In this document: positions 35,469 to 43,661 of the stretch, in pieces | Position numbering within the stretch: the stretch's first letter is position 1 | Layout of the letters: the number at the start of each line of letters is the position of its first letter | Translations under genes and position numbers: made by a program | Notes under the pieces: model-generated | Seen by the model: the letters and a program-made list of their open reading frames with translations, nothing else | What the model was told of the DNA's origin: nothing | Databases searched by the model: none | Assembly: GCA_963703665.1 (NCBI GenBank) | Contig: CAVPFB010000003.1 | Location: forward strand, 1 to 64,000 | DNA: 64,000 nucleotides | From: AP-15 sp963703665 | Lineage (GTDB): Bacteria > Pseudomonadota > Alphaproteobacteria > ATCC43930 > CGMCC-115725 | Direction of reading: 5' to 3'

Positions 35469-37156
35469 CGCGAGGCCTCGCTGGGCTTGCCGCCGATCAG
35501 CGATTCGGGGTGGCGTTCGAGATAATCGGCGAGCACCCGGATCGAGCGGGCGGCGTCTTTCAGCTCGGCCATGGTCCGCGCGAGATCGTTGCTCGCGGCC
35601 GGGTCGTTGCCGAGGAGCGTCAATGTCGCCCTGAGCTGCTCGGCGGCGCCGTTGAGGCGCTGCAGCAGCGGACCGGCCTGGACATCGGCGGTTTTGGTCA
35701 ACCGTGCGGTGTTGGCCAGGGTCAGATCGAGATTGTGCAGCGAGCGCTTGACCTCCGGCCGGTCGACCAGCTGGTCGGCGTGGCCGACCATGGCGCGGAC
35801 CTGCTCCACCAGCTGGGCGAGCGGCAAGGCTGCGAGCTTGGTCAGCAGCCGGTTGGCCGAGCGGGTGACCTGCCCGATGCCGCTCGCTTCGACCGTCGGC
35901 AGCTCGGGATAGGGCTCGACCCACGCCACCTGCGCCAGCGGCGCATCAGGCACAAAATCCAATTCGATCGCGCGCTGCCCGGTCAACAGATTGGCGCTGA
36001 CCAGCTGGGCGCGCAGCCCTTCGGAGACGAGCTGCGCCATCATCCGGTTGGTGGCGGCGACCGGATCTCTCGAAACCGCGTCGAGATGCCGGCCGCCGAC
36101 CCTGATGCGGTGCGGCGCCACCTCGATCGTCACCGGTTCGCGAATTCGGTTCGCCGCCGGATCGTATTCGAGCTCGACCCTGGTGACCTCGCCGACCGGC
36201 AAGCCGCGCAGATCGACCGGAGTGCCGATCTCGACGCCCTCGATCGAGCCCGGAAAGTACAGGCGATACGAAACGCGCACCGGCTCGGCGGCCTCGTCTG
36301 CGGCCTTTTCGTCGACATAGAGGCGGAACGACGAGCCGGGCCGGCTCGGCGCGCGGGCGAGCGCCTCGTCGGGGGTGTCGAAGACAATGCCGCCGGCGAC
36401 GATCGCCAGCAGAGGCGCGGTGGCGAGCTTCACGCCCTCCGCGCCGATCGAAACATTCAGCCCGGACGCCACCCAGAACCGGCTGTCGGGGTGGATCAGC
36501 GCCTGGTGCGGAGCATAGATGAAGATATGCACCGCAACGGTTCCGTCGCGGTCCGACAGCTTGTGATCGGTGACCTCGCCGACCTGCACGCCGTGGTAAT
36601 AGACCGGCGACTGATCGCTGATCTCGGCAAGCCGCTTGGCGATCAGGGTGTAGACGCGGCCGTCGACCAGGCCTTCCTTGGGCGGCGGGGTCTCGAGCCC
36701 GGTAAACGAGTAGGCGCCGTGCTCGCCCTTGCCGGGCAACATGCCGATATAGGGGCCGGACAGAACCGTCGTCAGACCCGAGACCCCGCTCAATCCGATG
36801 CGCGGCCGGACGATCCAGAATTTGCTGTCGGCGCGCAGCAGCGGCTCGGCCGCGCGGGTCATCGCTGCGGTGACCAGCGCCTGCGAACGATCGGGAGTGA
36901 GCCCGACCGTGGTGACATGGCCGAGCTCGACGTCCTTGTAGCGGATCATGGTGCGGCCGGCCTCGATCCCCTCGGCGGTCTCGAAGCGGATCGTGATCTC
37001 CGGCCCGCGCTCGATCAGCGCGCGATAGCCGAGCCAACCGGCGATGACCAGCGCGACCACAGGCACCGCCCACACCCAGGGCAGGCCGGCCCAACGGCTC
37101 GGCTCGGGCGGCGGCGGCGCCTCGGGGACCGGGCCCGACGGATCCGAATCGCTCAA
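35465..37156 (-). CDS. pqiB: PqiB, triple-MCE lipid-transport needle protein
   Basis: 563 residues. A TTG start at 37156 overlaps the PqiA stop (TTGA). A cytoplasmic Pro/Glu-rich leader is followed by a single membrane helix (VWAVPVVALVIAGWLGY) and three MCE/MlaD domains (first begins PEITIRFETAEGIEAG; second YTLIAKRLAEISDQSPVYYH; third SYRLYFPGSIEGVEIGTPVD). A long alpha-helical C-terminus forms the channel. It bridges the periplasm between PqiA and PqiC. An apparent continuous 986-codon frame through pqiA arises only from the pqiA frameshift. Confidence 0.93.
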   Translation of the reverse strand: MSDSDPSGPVPEAPPPPEPSRWAGLPWVWAVPVVALVIAGWLGYRALIERGPEITIRFETAEGIEAGRTMIRYKDVELGHVTTVGLTPDRSQALVTAAMTRAAEPLLRADSKFWIVRPRIGLSGVSGLTTVLSGPYIGMLPGKGEHGAYSFTGLETPPPKEGLVDGRVYTLIAKRLAEISDQSPVYYHGVQVGEVTDHKLSDRDGTVAVHIFIYAPHQALIHPDSRFWVASGLNVSIGAEGVKLATAPLLAIVAGGIVFDTPDEALARAPSRPGSSFRLYVDEKAADEAAEPVRVSYRLYFPGSIEGVEIGTPVDLRGLPVGEVTRVELEYDPAANRIREPVTIEVAPHRIRVGGRHLDAVSRDPVAATNRMMAQLVSEGLRAQLVSANLLTGQRAIELDFVPDAPLAQVAWVEPYPELPTVEASGIGQVTRSANRLLTKLAALPLAQLVEQVRAMVGHADQLVDRPEVKRSLHNLDLTLANTARLTKTADVQAGPLLQRLNGAAEQLRATLTLLGNDPAASNDLARTMAELKDAARSIRVLADYLERHPESLIGGKPSEASR

Positions 37157-38425
37157 CTCCGCCTCCGGGCCGCTTGCCTCTGGGCCGCTGCCGCGTCCCA
37201 CATCAGACGCGGGTCGAAAACGCGGGTGGCGATCATCGTCGCGACGACGACGCCGGCAAAGGCGGCGATGCCCGAGCCCGGCTCGATCCTCGTCAGTGTG
37301 CCGAACTGCACCAGCGCGGTCACGATCGACACTACGAACACGTCGATATTCGACCAGCGGCCGATAAAGTCGATGAAGCGATAAAAGGCGGTACGTTGCC
37401 GCAACAGCCGGGCCGAACCCAGCCGAACCGCGATCAGGCACCAGGTCAGCACGCCGAGCTTCAGCACCGGGACGACAATCGAGGCGACCAGGACGAGCAG
37501 CGCCAGCGGCCACAATCCGGCGGACGCCAGATCGCGCACGCCGCCCAGGATCGTGTACGAATCGATCCGGCCGAAGCGGGTGATCGTCAGCACCGGCAGC
37601 AGGTTGGCCGGCAGATAGAGAATGTAGCCGGCGGCGGTAAAGGCGGCGGCGGCGGCCAGGCTTCCCGGTTGGCGCGGAACCAGGCGCGCGCCGCACCGCG
37701 GGCAGCGACGGCTCTCTTCCCCGCCGGCGCGAACCGCCACGACCAGCTCGCATTCGAGGCAGAGGACCCAAGGCTCGCCGCAGGCCGGGGTGTACGCCGC
37801 AGGGTCGCCGATCGCGTTCCACACCCGCTGGCGGCCGAGCGACTGCTCGATCACCACCTGCACCAAGACCAGGGCCGCCAACGCGTAGCCGCCGATGGCG
37901 ACCGCGACCCCGGCCAATTGCCCGAGCCGGGTATAGGCAACCACCGCGCCGAGGAGGTAGACGTCGAGCATGCTCCACGGCCGCAGGCGGAGCACGGCGC
38001 GCCAGAAGTCCGGCGATCCCCAGCCGCCCTCGGCGAATGTTGCGGTCGGCGGCGTTGAGCCAGCCGAGGGTCGATGCCATCAGCACGAAGCCCAACGCCG
38101 GGATCGCCAGCGAGATCATCGCCACCAGCACGCCGACCGCCGAGATGCCGCCGCCATAGCGGATGAGGGCTACCGCGCCGCTCGCGATCAGGCTGCTGCG
38201 CCGGTCGCCGGCGAGGTTGACCTCGAACAGCGGAAAGGCGTTGGCGAGCACCCACAGGATCGTCGCGGTCGCAGCGAAGGCGAGCGGAGCGGCAAGACCG
38301 ATCGCGGGAAGACGCCACAGGCGGGCGCCGCAGCGCCGGCACAGCAGCCAGCCGCGGCGCAGCAGACCGGCATCGGCGCGGTGGATCTGCCCGCAGTCAC
38401 GGCAGGCGAGGAGGGTGTCTGTCAT
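37153..38425 (-). pseudogene. pqiA: PqiA, inner-membrane protein of the Pqi system, one frameshift
   Basis: ATG 38425. The N-terminal zinc ribbon (CRDCGQIH, CRRCGARLW) leads into membrane helices (AAPLAFAATATILWVLANAF). A one-base shift near 38020 is needed to pass from LNAADRNIR to PDFWRAVLRLRPWSMLDVYL. The second half has another ribbon (CLECELVV, CPRCGARLVP) and more helices (YILYLPANLLPVLTITRFG, IGRWSNIDVFVVSIV). Length would be about 424, as usual. The other operon genes are intact, which favours a sequence error. Confidence 0.88.
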
Positions 38426-38493
38426 CGAGGGCGAAGGTGCGTAGGGCGAAGGTTCGGGTTGCGCGTTCGGTCGCTAACGCCCGGCGGCCGGGA

Positions 38494-38522
38494 TTGCGTT
38501 CCCTCGGCCGCCGCCCTATATC
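38494..38522 (+). promoter_or_regulatory. Probable sigma-70 promoter of ssrA
   Basis: TTGCGT (38494-38499) and TATATC (38517-38522) are separated by 17 bases, close to the vegetative consensus, and sit just before the predicted 5' end of the tmRNA precursor. The -35 lies in the loop of a GC hairpin (38483-38490 with 38505-38512). Confidence 0.6.
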
Positions 38523-38528
38523 TGTGCC

Positions 38529-38840
38529 GTCGGTCTACCGACTATGGCGATACACGGCTTGCGGAATAGGCGTTGCGGACCCGGGGGCAGTACCCGGCGC
38601 CTCCACCATCCTCTCCCCCGGCGTTGCCCGGGGTATTTTACGGGGGGCGAAATAGGCTCGACGCGCGTAGTAAAGGTAAGATCCGTCGCCCGGCATGATA
38701 CCACCGTTATCGGGTCATAACCTAGCTGCGAACGATAACTTCGCAACAGAGGCGCTCGCGGCCTAATCCCTAGCGGGGTAAAAGCCTAGAGCAAATCGCG
38801 GTTCGAGGGGCACCGGGCAACAGAAGCCCCTCACTCGCGC
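38529..38840 (+). ncRNA. ssrA: tmRNA, circularly permuted two-piece form
   Basis: Rescues stalled ribosomes. The acceptor piece comes first and ends ...CGCCTCCACCA at 38608. Its T-arm is CCGGG-GGCAGTA-CCCGG. After a 34-base spacer with a hairpin, the coding piece starts GGGGGCGAAATAGGCTCGACG at about 38643. Its first seven bases pair with CGCCTCC of the acceptor piece to form the acceptor stem. The tag reads AANDNFATEALAA with stop TAA at 38764-38766. A GAGGGGC/GCCCCTC hairpin lies at the 3' side (about 38806-38832). This order is specific to alphaproteobacteria and a few other groups. Both outer ends are approximate. It lies between pqiA (divergent) and sspB. Confidence 0.9.
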
Positions 38841-38907
38841 CTGCCGTTGCTAACGCCTGGCGTTCCTGCCGCCGGACCCCAAGACCCCAAGAAGCGAGCC
38901 GCCACAG

Positions 38908-39381
38908 ATGGCCCAGGATCTCTTCCAGTACGACAAGATGGTCGAGACGGCACTGCGCGGCGTCGCGCGTCAGGCGCTGGCGATCGCCGCCCGCGACGGT
39001 CTGCGCGGCGAGCATCATTTTTACGTCGGCTTTCGCACCCGCGCCCCTGGGGTCGTGCTGCCGGCGCAGCTCCTGACGAAATTTCCGGAGGAGATGACGA
39101 TCGTGCTGCAGCACCAGTTCTGGGGCCTTGAGGTCGGAGACGCGGCGTTTTCGGTGACCCTCAGCTTCAGCAGCCGGTCGGAACGGCTGACCATCCCCTT
39201 TGCCGCGATCACCACCTTCGCCGATCCTTCGGTCGATTTCGGGCTGCAATTCGAACCGGCGGCCCCGGCGCCACCTGCGGAGTCCGCCACGCCGGCCGCG
39301 GCGCTGCCCGCCGGGGAGGCTGCCGTACCCGAACGCCCGGCTGCCGAAGTGGTTGCTCTCGACCGGTTCCGCAAACGTTAG
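38908..39381 (+). CDS. sspB: SspB-family ClpXP adaptor
   Basis: 157 residues. The beta-rich substrate-binding domain (YVGFRTRAPGVVLPAQLL, FPEEMTIVLQHQFWGLEV, VTLSFSSRSERLTIPFAAIT, FADPSVDFGLQF) is the SspB fold that binds ssrA-tagged proteins. The Ala/Pro-rich tail ends in VVALDRFRKR, the motif that docks on the ClpX N-domain. It is placed just after ssrA, whose tag it would recognise, and just before fumA, as in many alphaproteobacteria. Confidence 0.93.
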   Translation: MAQDLFQYDKMVETALRGVARQALAIAARDGLRGEHHFYVGFRTRAPGVVLPAQLLTKFPEEMTIVLQHQFWGLEVGDAAFSVTLSFSSRSERLTIPFAAITTFADPSVDFGLQFEPAAPAPPAESATPAAALPAGEAAVPERPAAEVVALDRFRKR

Positions 39382-39443
39382 GCCTCGCTTGACGCAGGCC
39401 AACAAACGGCGATCCTGCGACCGACTTCTAGGCGGAGCACTCC

Positions 39444-41057
39444 ATGATTGATGCTGCCTATCACGAGCTGTTCCCGCTCGGCGCCGATGACGCGCTCTAT
39501 CGCAAGCTGACCGGCGATCATGTTTCGGCCGGCAATTTCGAGGGGCGGCGCATCGTCAAGGTAATGCCGGAGGCGCTGACCCAACTGGCGGCACAGGCGT
39601 TCGCCGACAGCGCGCACCTGCTTCGCCCCGGCCATCTGGCCTCTTTGCGCGCGATCCTCGACGACCCGGGAGCCTCCGCGAACGACAAGTTCGTCGCGTT
39701 CGACCTGTTGAAAAACGCCAATATCGCCGCTGGCCGCGTGCTGCCGATGTGTCAGGACACCGGCACCGCGATCGTCATGGGCAAAAAGGGCCAGCAGGTA
39801 TGGACCGAGGGCGACGACGCGGCGGCGATCTCGGCCGGCATCCTCCGCACCTACACCGAGACCAATCTGCGCTACAGCCAGGTGGCGCCGTTGTCGATGT
39901 ACGAGGAAGTCAACACCGGGGACAATTTGCCCGCGCAGATCGACCTCTATGCCGAGCCCGGCGACGCCTACAAATTCCTGTTCATCGCCAAGGGCGGCGG
40001 GTCGGCCAACAAGAGCTTCCTCTATCAGCAGTCGAAGGCGGTGCTGAACCCGAAAGCGCTGCTCAAGTTCCTCGACGACAAGATCCGCACGCTCGGCACC
40101 GCCGCCTGCCCGCCCTATCACCTCGCCATCGTCATCGGCGGCACCTCGGCCGAGATGAACCTGAAGACGGTCAAGCTCGCCAGCTGCCGCTATCTCGACA
40201 GCCTGCCGGTGGAGGGCAACCGTTGGGGCCAGGCCTACCGCGACCGCGAATTCGAAGAGGAGGTGCTCGAACTGACCCGCGGCCTCGGCATCGGCGCGCA
40301 ATTCGGCGGCAAGTATTTCTGTCATGACGTGCGGGTGATCCGGTTGCCGCGCCACGGCGCCAGCCTGCCGATCGGGATCGGCGTTTCGTGCTCGGCCGAC
40401 CGCCAGATCCTCGGCAAGATCACTGCCGAGGGCGTCTTTCTCGAACAGCTCGAGGAGAACCCGGCGCGCTTCCTGCCCGAGATCGACGGGGCCACGCTGG
40501 GCGGCGAGGTGGTGCCGATCGACCTCACCCGCCCGATGGACGAGATTCGCCGCATCCTCTCGAACCATCCGATCAAGACGCGGCTCAGCCTGACCGGGCC
40601 GCTGATCGTGGCGCGGGACATCGCCCATGCCAAGCTTCAGGAGCGGCTCGACCGCGGCGAGGATCTGCCAGATTACGTGAGGAACCATCCGATCTATTAC
40701 GCGGGCCCGGCCAAGACGCCGCAGGGCTATGCGTCGGGCTCGTTCGGCCCGACCACGGCCGGTCGGATGGACAGCTATGTCGACGCCTTCATGGCGGCGG
40801 GCGGCAGCTTTGTCACCCTCGCCAAAGGTAATCGCGGCGCCGAAGTGCGCGACGCCTGTCGGCGGCACGGCGGCTTTTACCTCGGCTCGGTCGGCGGGCC
40901 GGCGGCGCGCTTGGCGCTCGAATGCATCCGCAAGGTCGAGCTGCTCGAATATCCGGAGCTCGGCATGGAAGCGGTCTGGCGCATCGAGGTGGCAGATTTC
41001 CCCGCGTTCATCGTTATCGACGACAAGGGAAACGATTTCTTCTCCGCGCTCGCTTGA
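39444..41057 (+). CDS. fumA: Class I fumarate hydratase
   Basis: 537 residues. Converts fumarate to malate in the TCA cycle using a [4Fe-4S] cluster. Cys103 (PMCQDTGT), Cys222 (AACPPYH) and Cys316 (GVSCSAD) have the same spacing (119 and 94) as the cluster ligands of E. coli FumA. N- and C-terminal domains are fused as in the one-chain form. The stop overlaps a possible TTG start of the ECF sigma factor gene. Confidence 0.96.
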   Translation: MIDAAYHELFPLGADDALYRKLTGDHVSAGNFEGRRIVKVMPEALTQLAAQAFADSAHLLRPGHLASLRAILDDPGASANDKFVAFDLLKNANIAAGRVLPMCQDTGTAIVMGKKGQQVWTEGDDAAAISAGILRTYTETNLRYSQVAPLSMYEEVNTGDNLPAQIDLYAEPGDAYKFLFIAKGGGSANKSFLYQQSKAVLNPKALLKFLDDKIRTLGTAACPPYHLAIVIGGTSAEMNLKTVKLASCRYLDSLPVEGNRWGQAYRDREFEEEVLELTRGLGIGAQFGGKYFCHDVRVIRLPRHGASLPIGIGVSCSADRQILGKITAEGVFLEQLEENPARFLPEIDGATLGGEVVPIDLTRPMDEIRRILSNHPIKTRLSLTGPLIVARDIAHAKLQERLDRGEDLPDYVRNHPIYYAGPAKTPQGYASGSFGPTTAGRMDSYVDAFMAAGGSFVTLAKGNRGAEVRDACRRHGGFYLGSVGGPAARLALECIRKVELLEYPELGMEAVWRIEVADFPAFIVIDDKGNDFFSALA

Positions 41058-41644
41058 GCACGGAGCGGATCAGGCAGGATGTGGGGACCTCCTGGTTGGC
41101 GCAGAATGGAGGCGTGCCGCAGGACGACGTGGTCGATGCCCTCACGCGTGGCGAAAAGGGTGCGTGGAAGGCCTTTGTCCGGCGCTACGCCGGGCTCGTC
41201 ACCGTCGCCGTGCGCGGTGTCGCGCGCGAGCCAAACGAGATCGAGGACTTGGTGCAGGAGGTTTTTCTGCGGCTGTGCCGGAACGATTTCCGCCTGCTGC
41301 GCAGCTATGACTCGGCCCGCGCCGGCCTGTCGACCTGGATCACGATCGTCGCGCGGAGCACCGCCCGCGATGCGATGCGCCGGCGCCGGCCGGTGGCAGT
41401 CCCGCTCGAGGCGGTGCCGGAAGGCCTGCTCGCCGTCGATCCGATCGAGCCGGTCACCAGGCTCAAGCTGCCGGAGGCGCTGCTGTCGCCGCGGCAACGC
41501 GAAATCCTGACCATGCTGTACGATCGCGAAATGGAGGTTGCGGAGATCGCCACCCGGCTCGGCATCGATCCGCAGACCGTCCGCAGCGCCCACCACAAGG
41601 CGATGATCAAGCTTCGCGCTCATTTCAAGACTGAAGCGAAATGA
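41054..41644 (+). CDS. ECF-type RNA polymerase sigma factor
   Basis: About 196 residues if begun at the TTG overlapping the fumA stop; a GTG at 41114 would give 176 and fits the domain edge better. Region 2: EIEDLVQEVFLRLCRND and AGLSTWITIVARSTARDAM. Region 4: LSPRQREILTMLYDREMEVA and IATRLGIDPQTVRSAHHKA (HTH). Downstream genes are an anti-sigma-like membrane protein and a metal-sensor-like periplasmic protein, so it probably serves an envelope or metal stress response. Confidence 0.9.
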   Translation: MSTERIRQDVGTSWLAQNGGVPQDDVVDALTRGEKGAWKAFVRRYAGLVTVAVRGVAREPNEIEDLVQEVFLRLCRNDFRLLRSYDSARAGLSTWITIVARSTARDAMRRRRPVAVPLEAVPEGLLAVDPIEPVTRLKLPEALLSPRQREILTMLYDREMEVAEIATRLGIDPQTVRSAHHKAMIKLRAHFKTEAK

Positions 41645-41714
41645 GCGCCCGAACCAGTAGGTTGCGGGGATGCCCGGATCGCAGCCTGCCTAGATATTCG
41701 AAGAGGGCGGTGCG

Positions 41715-42287
41715 ATGGGTCGAGCCGAAGACGAGATGAGCAACCCGGCGAACTTTGAGTCGAACCGTGCCCTGTGGCGGCATTGCCGCGCGGCCGACGC
41801 GCCCGCGGACGAGGCGGCCCGCTGTCTCGATCTCGCCGCCTTCGCCGACGGCCGGCTCGACGAGGAGGAACGGGATCGCATCGCCTTTCTGCTCGCCGGC
41901 GACCCGGACGCGGCGGCCGATGTGGCCGCGGCGCGGATGCTCTCCTCCGGCGGCGGCGCGGCGCCGGTCGAGTTCGAGGAACTGATCGCCGATGTGATCG
42001 CCCGGGCGGACCCGCTCGTCGACGATGCCGCGACCTTGCGCGGGCAGGTGCTGCGGTTTGGGTTGCCGCCGGCTCGCCCGATCCTCCATCGCTTTGCGCA
42101 ATGGGGCAGCCTCGCCGCTGCGATCGTGGTGGCGAGCTGGCTCGGCTTTGCCATGGGCAGCGGCGCCCTGCAGACGCTGAGCCAGCCCGATCAATCGAGC
42201 CAGGTCGGCGATCCGAGCTTTCTACCCGAATTGCTCGATCCCACCACCGGCTTTCTGCGCGATCTGACCACGGGTCAACAGACGTGA
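41715..42287 (+). CDS. Anti-sigma-factor-like membrane protein
   Basis: 190 residues. Cytoplasmic N-terminus (LDLAAFADGRLDEEERDRIA, FLLAGDPDAAADVAAARML) resembles the zinc-finger-like anti-sigma domain but lacks the HxxxCxxC ligands. One membrane helix at about 140-160 (SLAAAIVVASWLGFAMGSG) is followed by a short periplasmic tail. The ATG at 41736 is an alternative start. Position directly after the ECF gene and overlapping the metal-sensor-like gene (GTGA) supports a role in holding the sigma factor. Confidence 0.78.
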   Translation: MGRAEDEMSNPANFESNRALWRHCRAADAPADEAARCLDLAAFADGRLDEEERDRIAFLLAGDPDAAADVAAARMLSSGGGAAPVEFEELIADVIARADPLVDDAATLRGQVLRFGLPPARPILHRFAQWGSLAAAIVVASWLGFAMGSGALQTLSQPDQSSQVGDPSFLPELLDPTTGFLRDLTTGQQT

Positions 42288-42788
42288 CCCTCGCCCATGC
42301 GGTGGTGCAGAGCGGGACGCGTCGGCATTTTTTGCAGGTGACGCTGGCGCTGTCGCTGGCGCTCAACCTGTTTTTCGTCGGCGGCGCGCTGTGGATCCGG
42401 ATTCACCCGCCGGTCGCGCCGATGACCCCGCAGCAGCACCTTCAGCAGATGGCCCAAGACCTCGGGCTCGACGCCCGACAAAGCCGAGCCTTTGCGGATT
42501 ACTCGAGGACCATGAGCGAGCGCCTGCAGGCGATGCACCAGGCGATCCGGCCGCTGGTGTCCCAGGCTTGGTCGGAAGTGGCCAAGCCGCAGGCGAACGA
42601 AACGAGGATCATGCAGCTGCTCGACGAAGCCGGGCAACAGCGGCGCGAATCTGATCGGCCGGCTGACGACCACAACCTTGTCGTTCCTGGCGACCTTGTC
42701 GCCCGAGCAACGGCGGAAATTCGTCGAACTCGCCCATCAGCGGCCCCGGCCTTGGTCGCCGCCGCACGATCAGGACGGATCTCGCTAG
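42284..42788 (+). pseudogene. Periplasmic heavy-metal-sensor-like protein (CpxP/ZraP type), one frameshift
   Basis: GTG 42284 overlaps the anti-sigma stop. An N-terminal anchor helix (LQVTLALSLALNLFFVGGAL) is followed by a helical periplasmic domain (TPQQHLQQMAQDLGLDARQS, MSERLQAMHQAIRPLVSQAW). A one-base shift near 42645 continues with ANLIGRLTTTTLSFLATLSP and EQRRKFVELAHQRP, the usual LSPEQR end of the Spy/CpxP-like fold. Total about 167 residues. It may sense metal or envelope stress together with the anti-sigma. Confidence 0.75.
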
Positions 42789-42847
42789 ACCGACCGTCCT
42801 GCCCGATCGGGGGCGCGTGAACTGGCACTTCTCACGAGGAGCCGATA

Positions 42848-43654
42848 ATGGCAAGGGACCCGGCAAACGACCGCGATCGCCGCGAATTCTTGCGCGCCGC
42901 CGCTGCCGGCCCGGCGCTGCTCGCGCTTGCTGCCTGGTCGTTAGCGGGCTGGCCGCACTCTGCGCGCGCCCAATCGGCCCGTGACGAATCAGCGGGTGGC
43001 GAAGCAACCGGTCACGCAGCGCTCAAGATCGGCATGATCGGATCGGGCCGCGAAGGCGGCGCGCTCGGCTCGCTGTGGGTCAAGGCCGGCCTCCCGGTGA
43101 TGTTCTCCTCCCGCCATCCCGAGGAGCTGAAGGGCTTCGTCGGCGAGCTCGGTCCGCGGGCGCGGACCGGCACGGTACCGCAGGCGATCGCTTTCGGCGA
43201 TGTCGTGGCGATCGTCGTCCCCTATACCGCGATGCGGCAGATCGGCCAGGATTACGCGGCGGCGCTCGCCAAGAAGGCGCTGGTGATCGATGTCAGCAAC
43301 CCGATCGCCCGGCGCGACGGCGACGACATCGTCAAATGGGTGAACCAGCAGGGGGGCGCCGGGCTCGCGACGGCAAAGCTTTTGCCCGGCGCGCATATCG
43401 TCCGCGCCTTCAACGCGATCGGCTACTCGAAGCTGTCGGCCGACGCGCACCGTCCGGGCGGCCCGATCGGAATTCCGATCGCCGGCGACGACCCGAACGC
43501 CATTGCGATCGCCTCGAACCTCATTCGCCAGATCGGCTACGAGCCGGTTCTGATCGGCGGACTGGCGAAGGGCAAGTATCTGGTCCCGGGGACGCCGCTC
43601 GGCGGCGAGCACACACCGGCGCAGATCCGCCAGATCGCCGCCGGCCTAAGTTGA
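42848..43654 (+). CDS. Tat-exported NADP-binding protein (F420-reductase-like)
   Basis: 268 residues. RREFL at residues 11-15 followed by a hydrophobic stretch and ARAQ forms a twin-arginine signal. The mature part is a Rossmann domain of the NADPH:F420 oxidoreductase type: IGMIGSGREGGALGSLWVKA binds the nucleotide, VIDVSNPIARRDGDD is typical, and HIVRAFNAIGYSKL and GIPIAGDDPNAIAIASNLIR follow. Export folded through Tat suggests that it carries bound cofactor. RBS GAGGAG. It lies 59 bases after the metal-sensor-like gene and just before the NTT-like transporter. Confidence 0.85.
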   Translation: MARDPANDRDRREFLRAAAAGPALLALAAWSLAGWPHSARAQSARDESAGGEATGHAALKIGMIGSGREGGALGSLWVKAGLPVMFSSRHPEELKGFVGELGPRARTGTVPQAIAFGDVVAIVVPYTAMRQIGQDYAAALAKKALVIDVSNPIARRDGDDIVKWVNQQGGAGLATAKLLPGAHIVRAFNAIGYSKLSADAHRPGGPIGIPIAGDDPNAIAIASNLIRQIGYEPVLIGGLAKGKYLVPGTPLGGEHTPAQIRQIAAGLS

Positions 43655-43661
43655 GCCGCGC

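Noticed and set aside
35465..38425. Apparent single PqiA-PqiB fusion of 986 codons
   Set aside because: The middle part reads out of frame through pqiA; the true pqiA C-terminus lies in another frame with its own stop and a TTG start for pqiB.
38790..38815. GGTTCGAGG motif suggestive of a tRNA T-arm
   Set aside because: It is in the 3' part of the tmRNA coding piece; no cloverleaf can be built around it.
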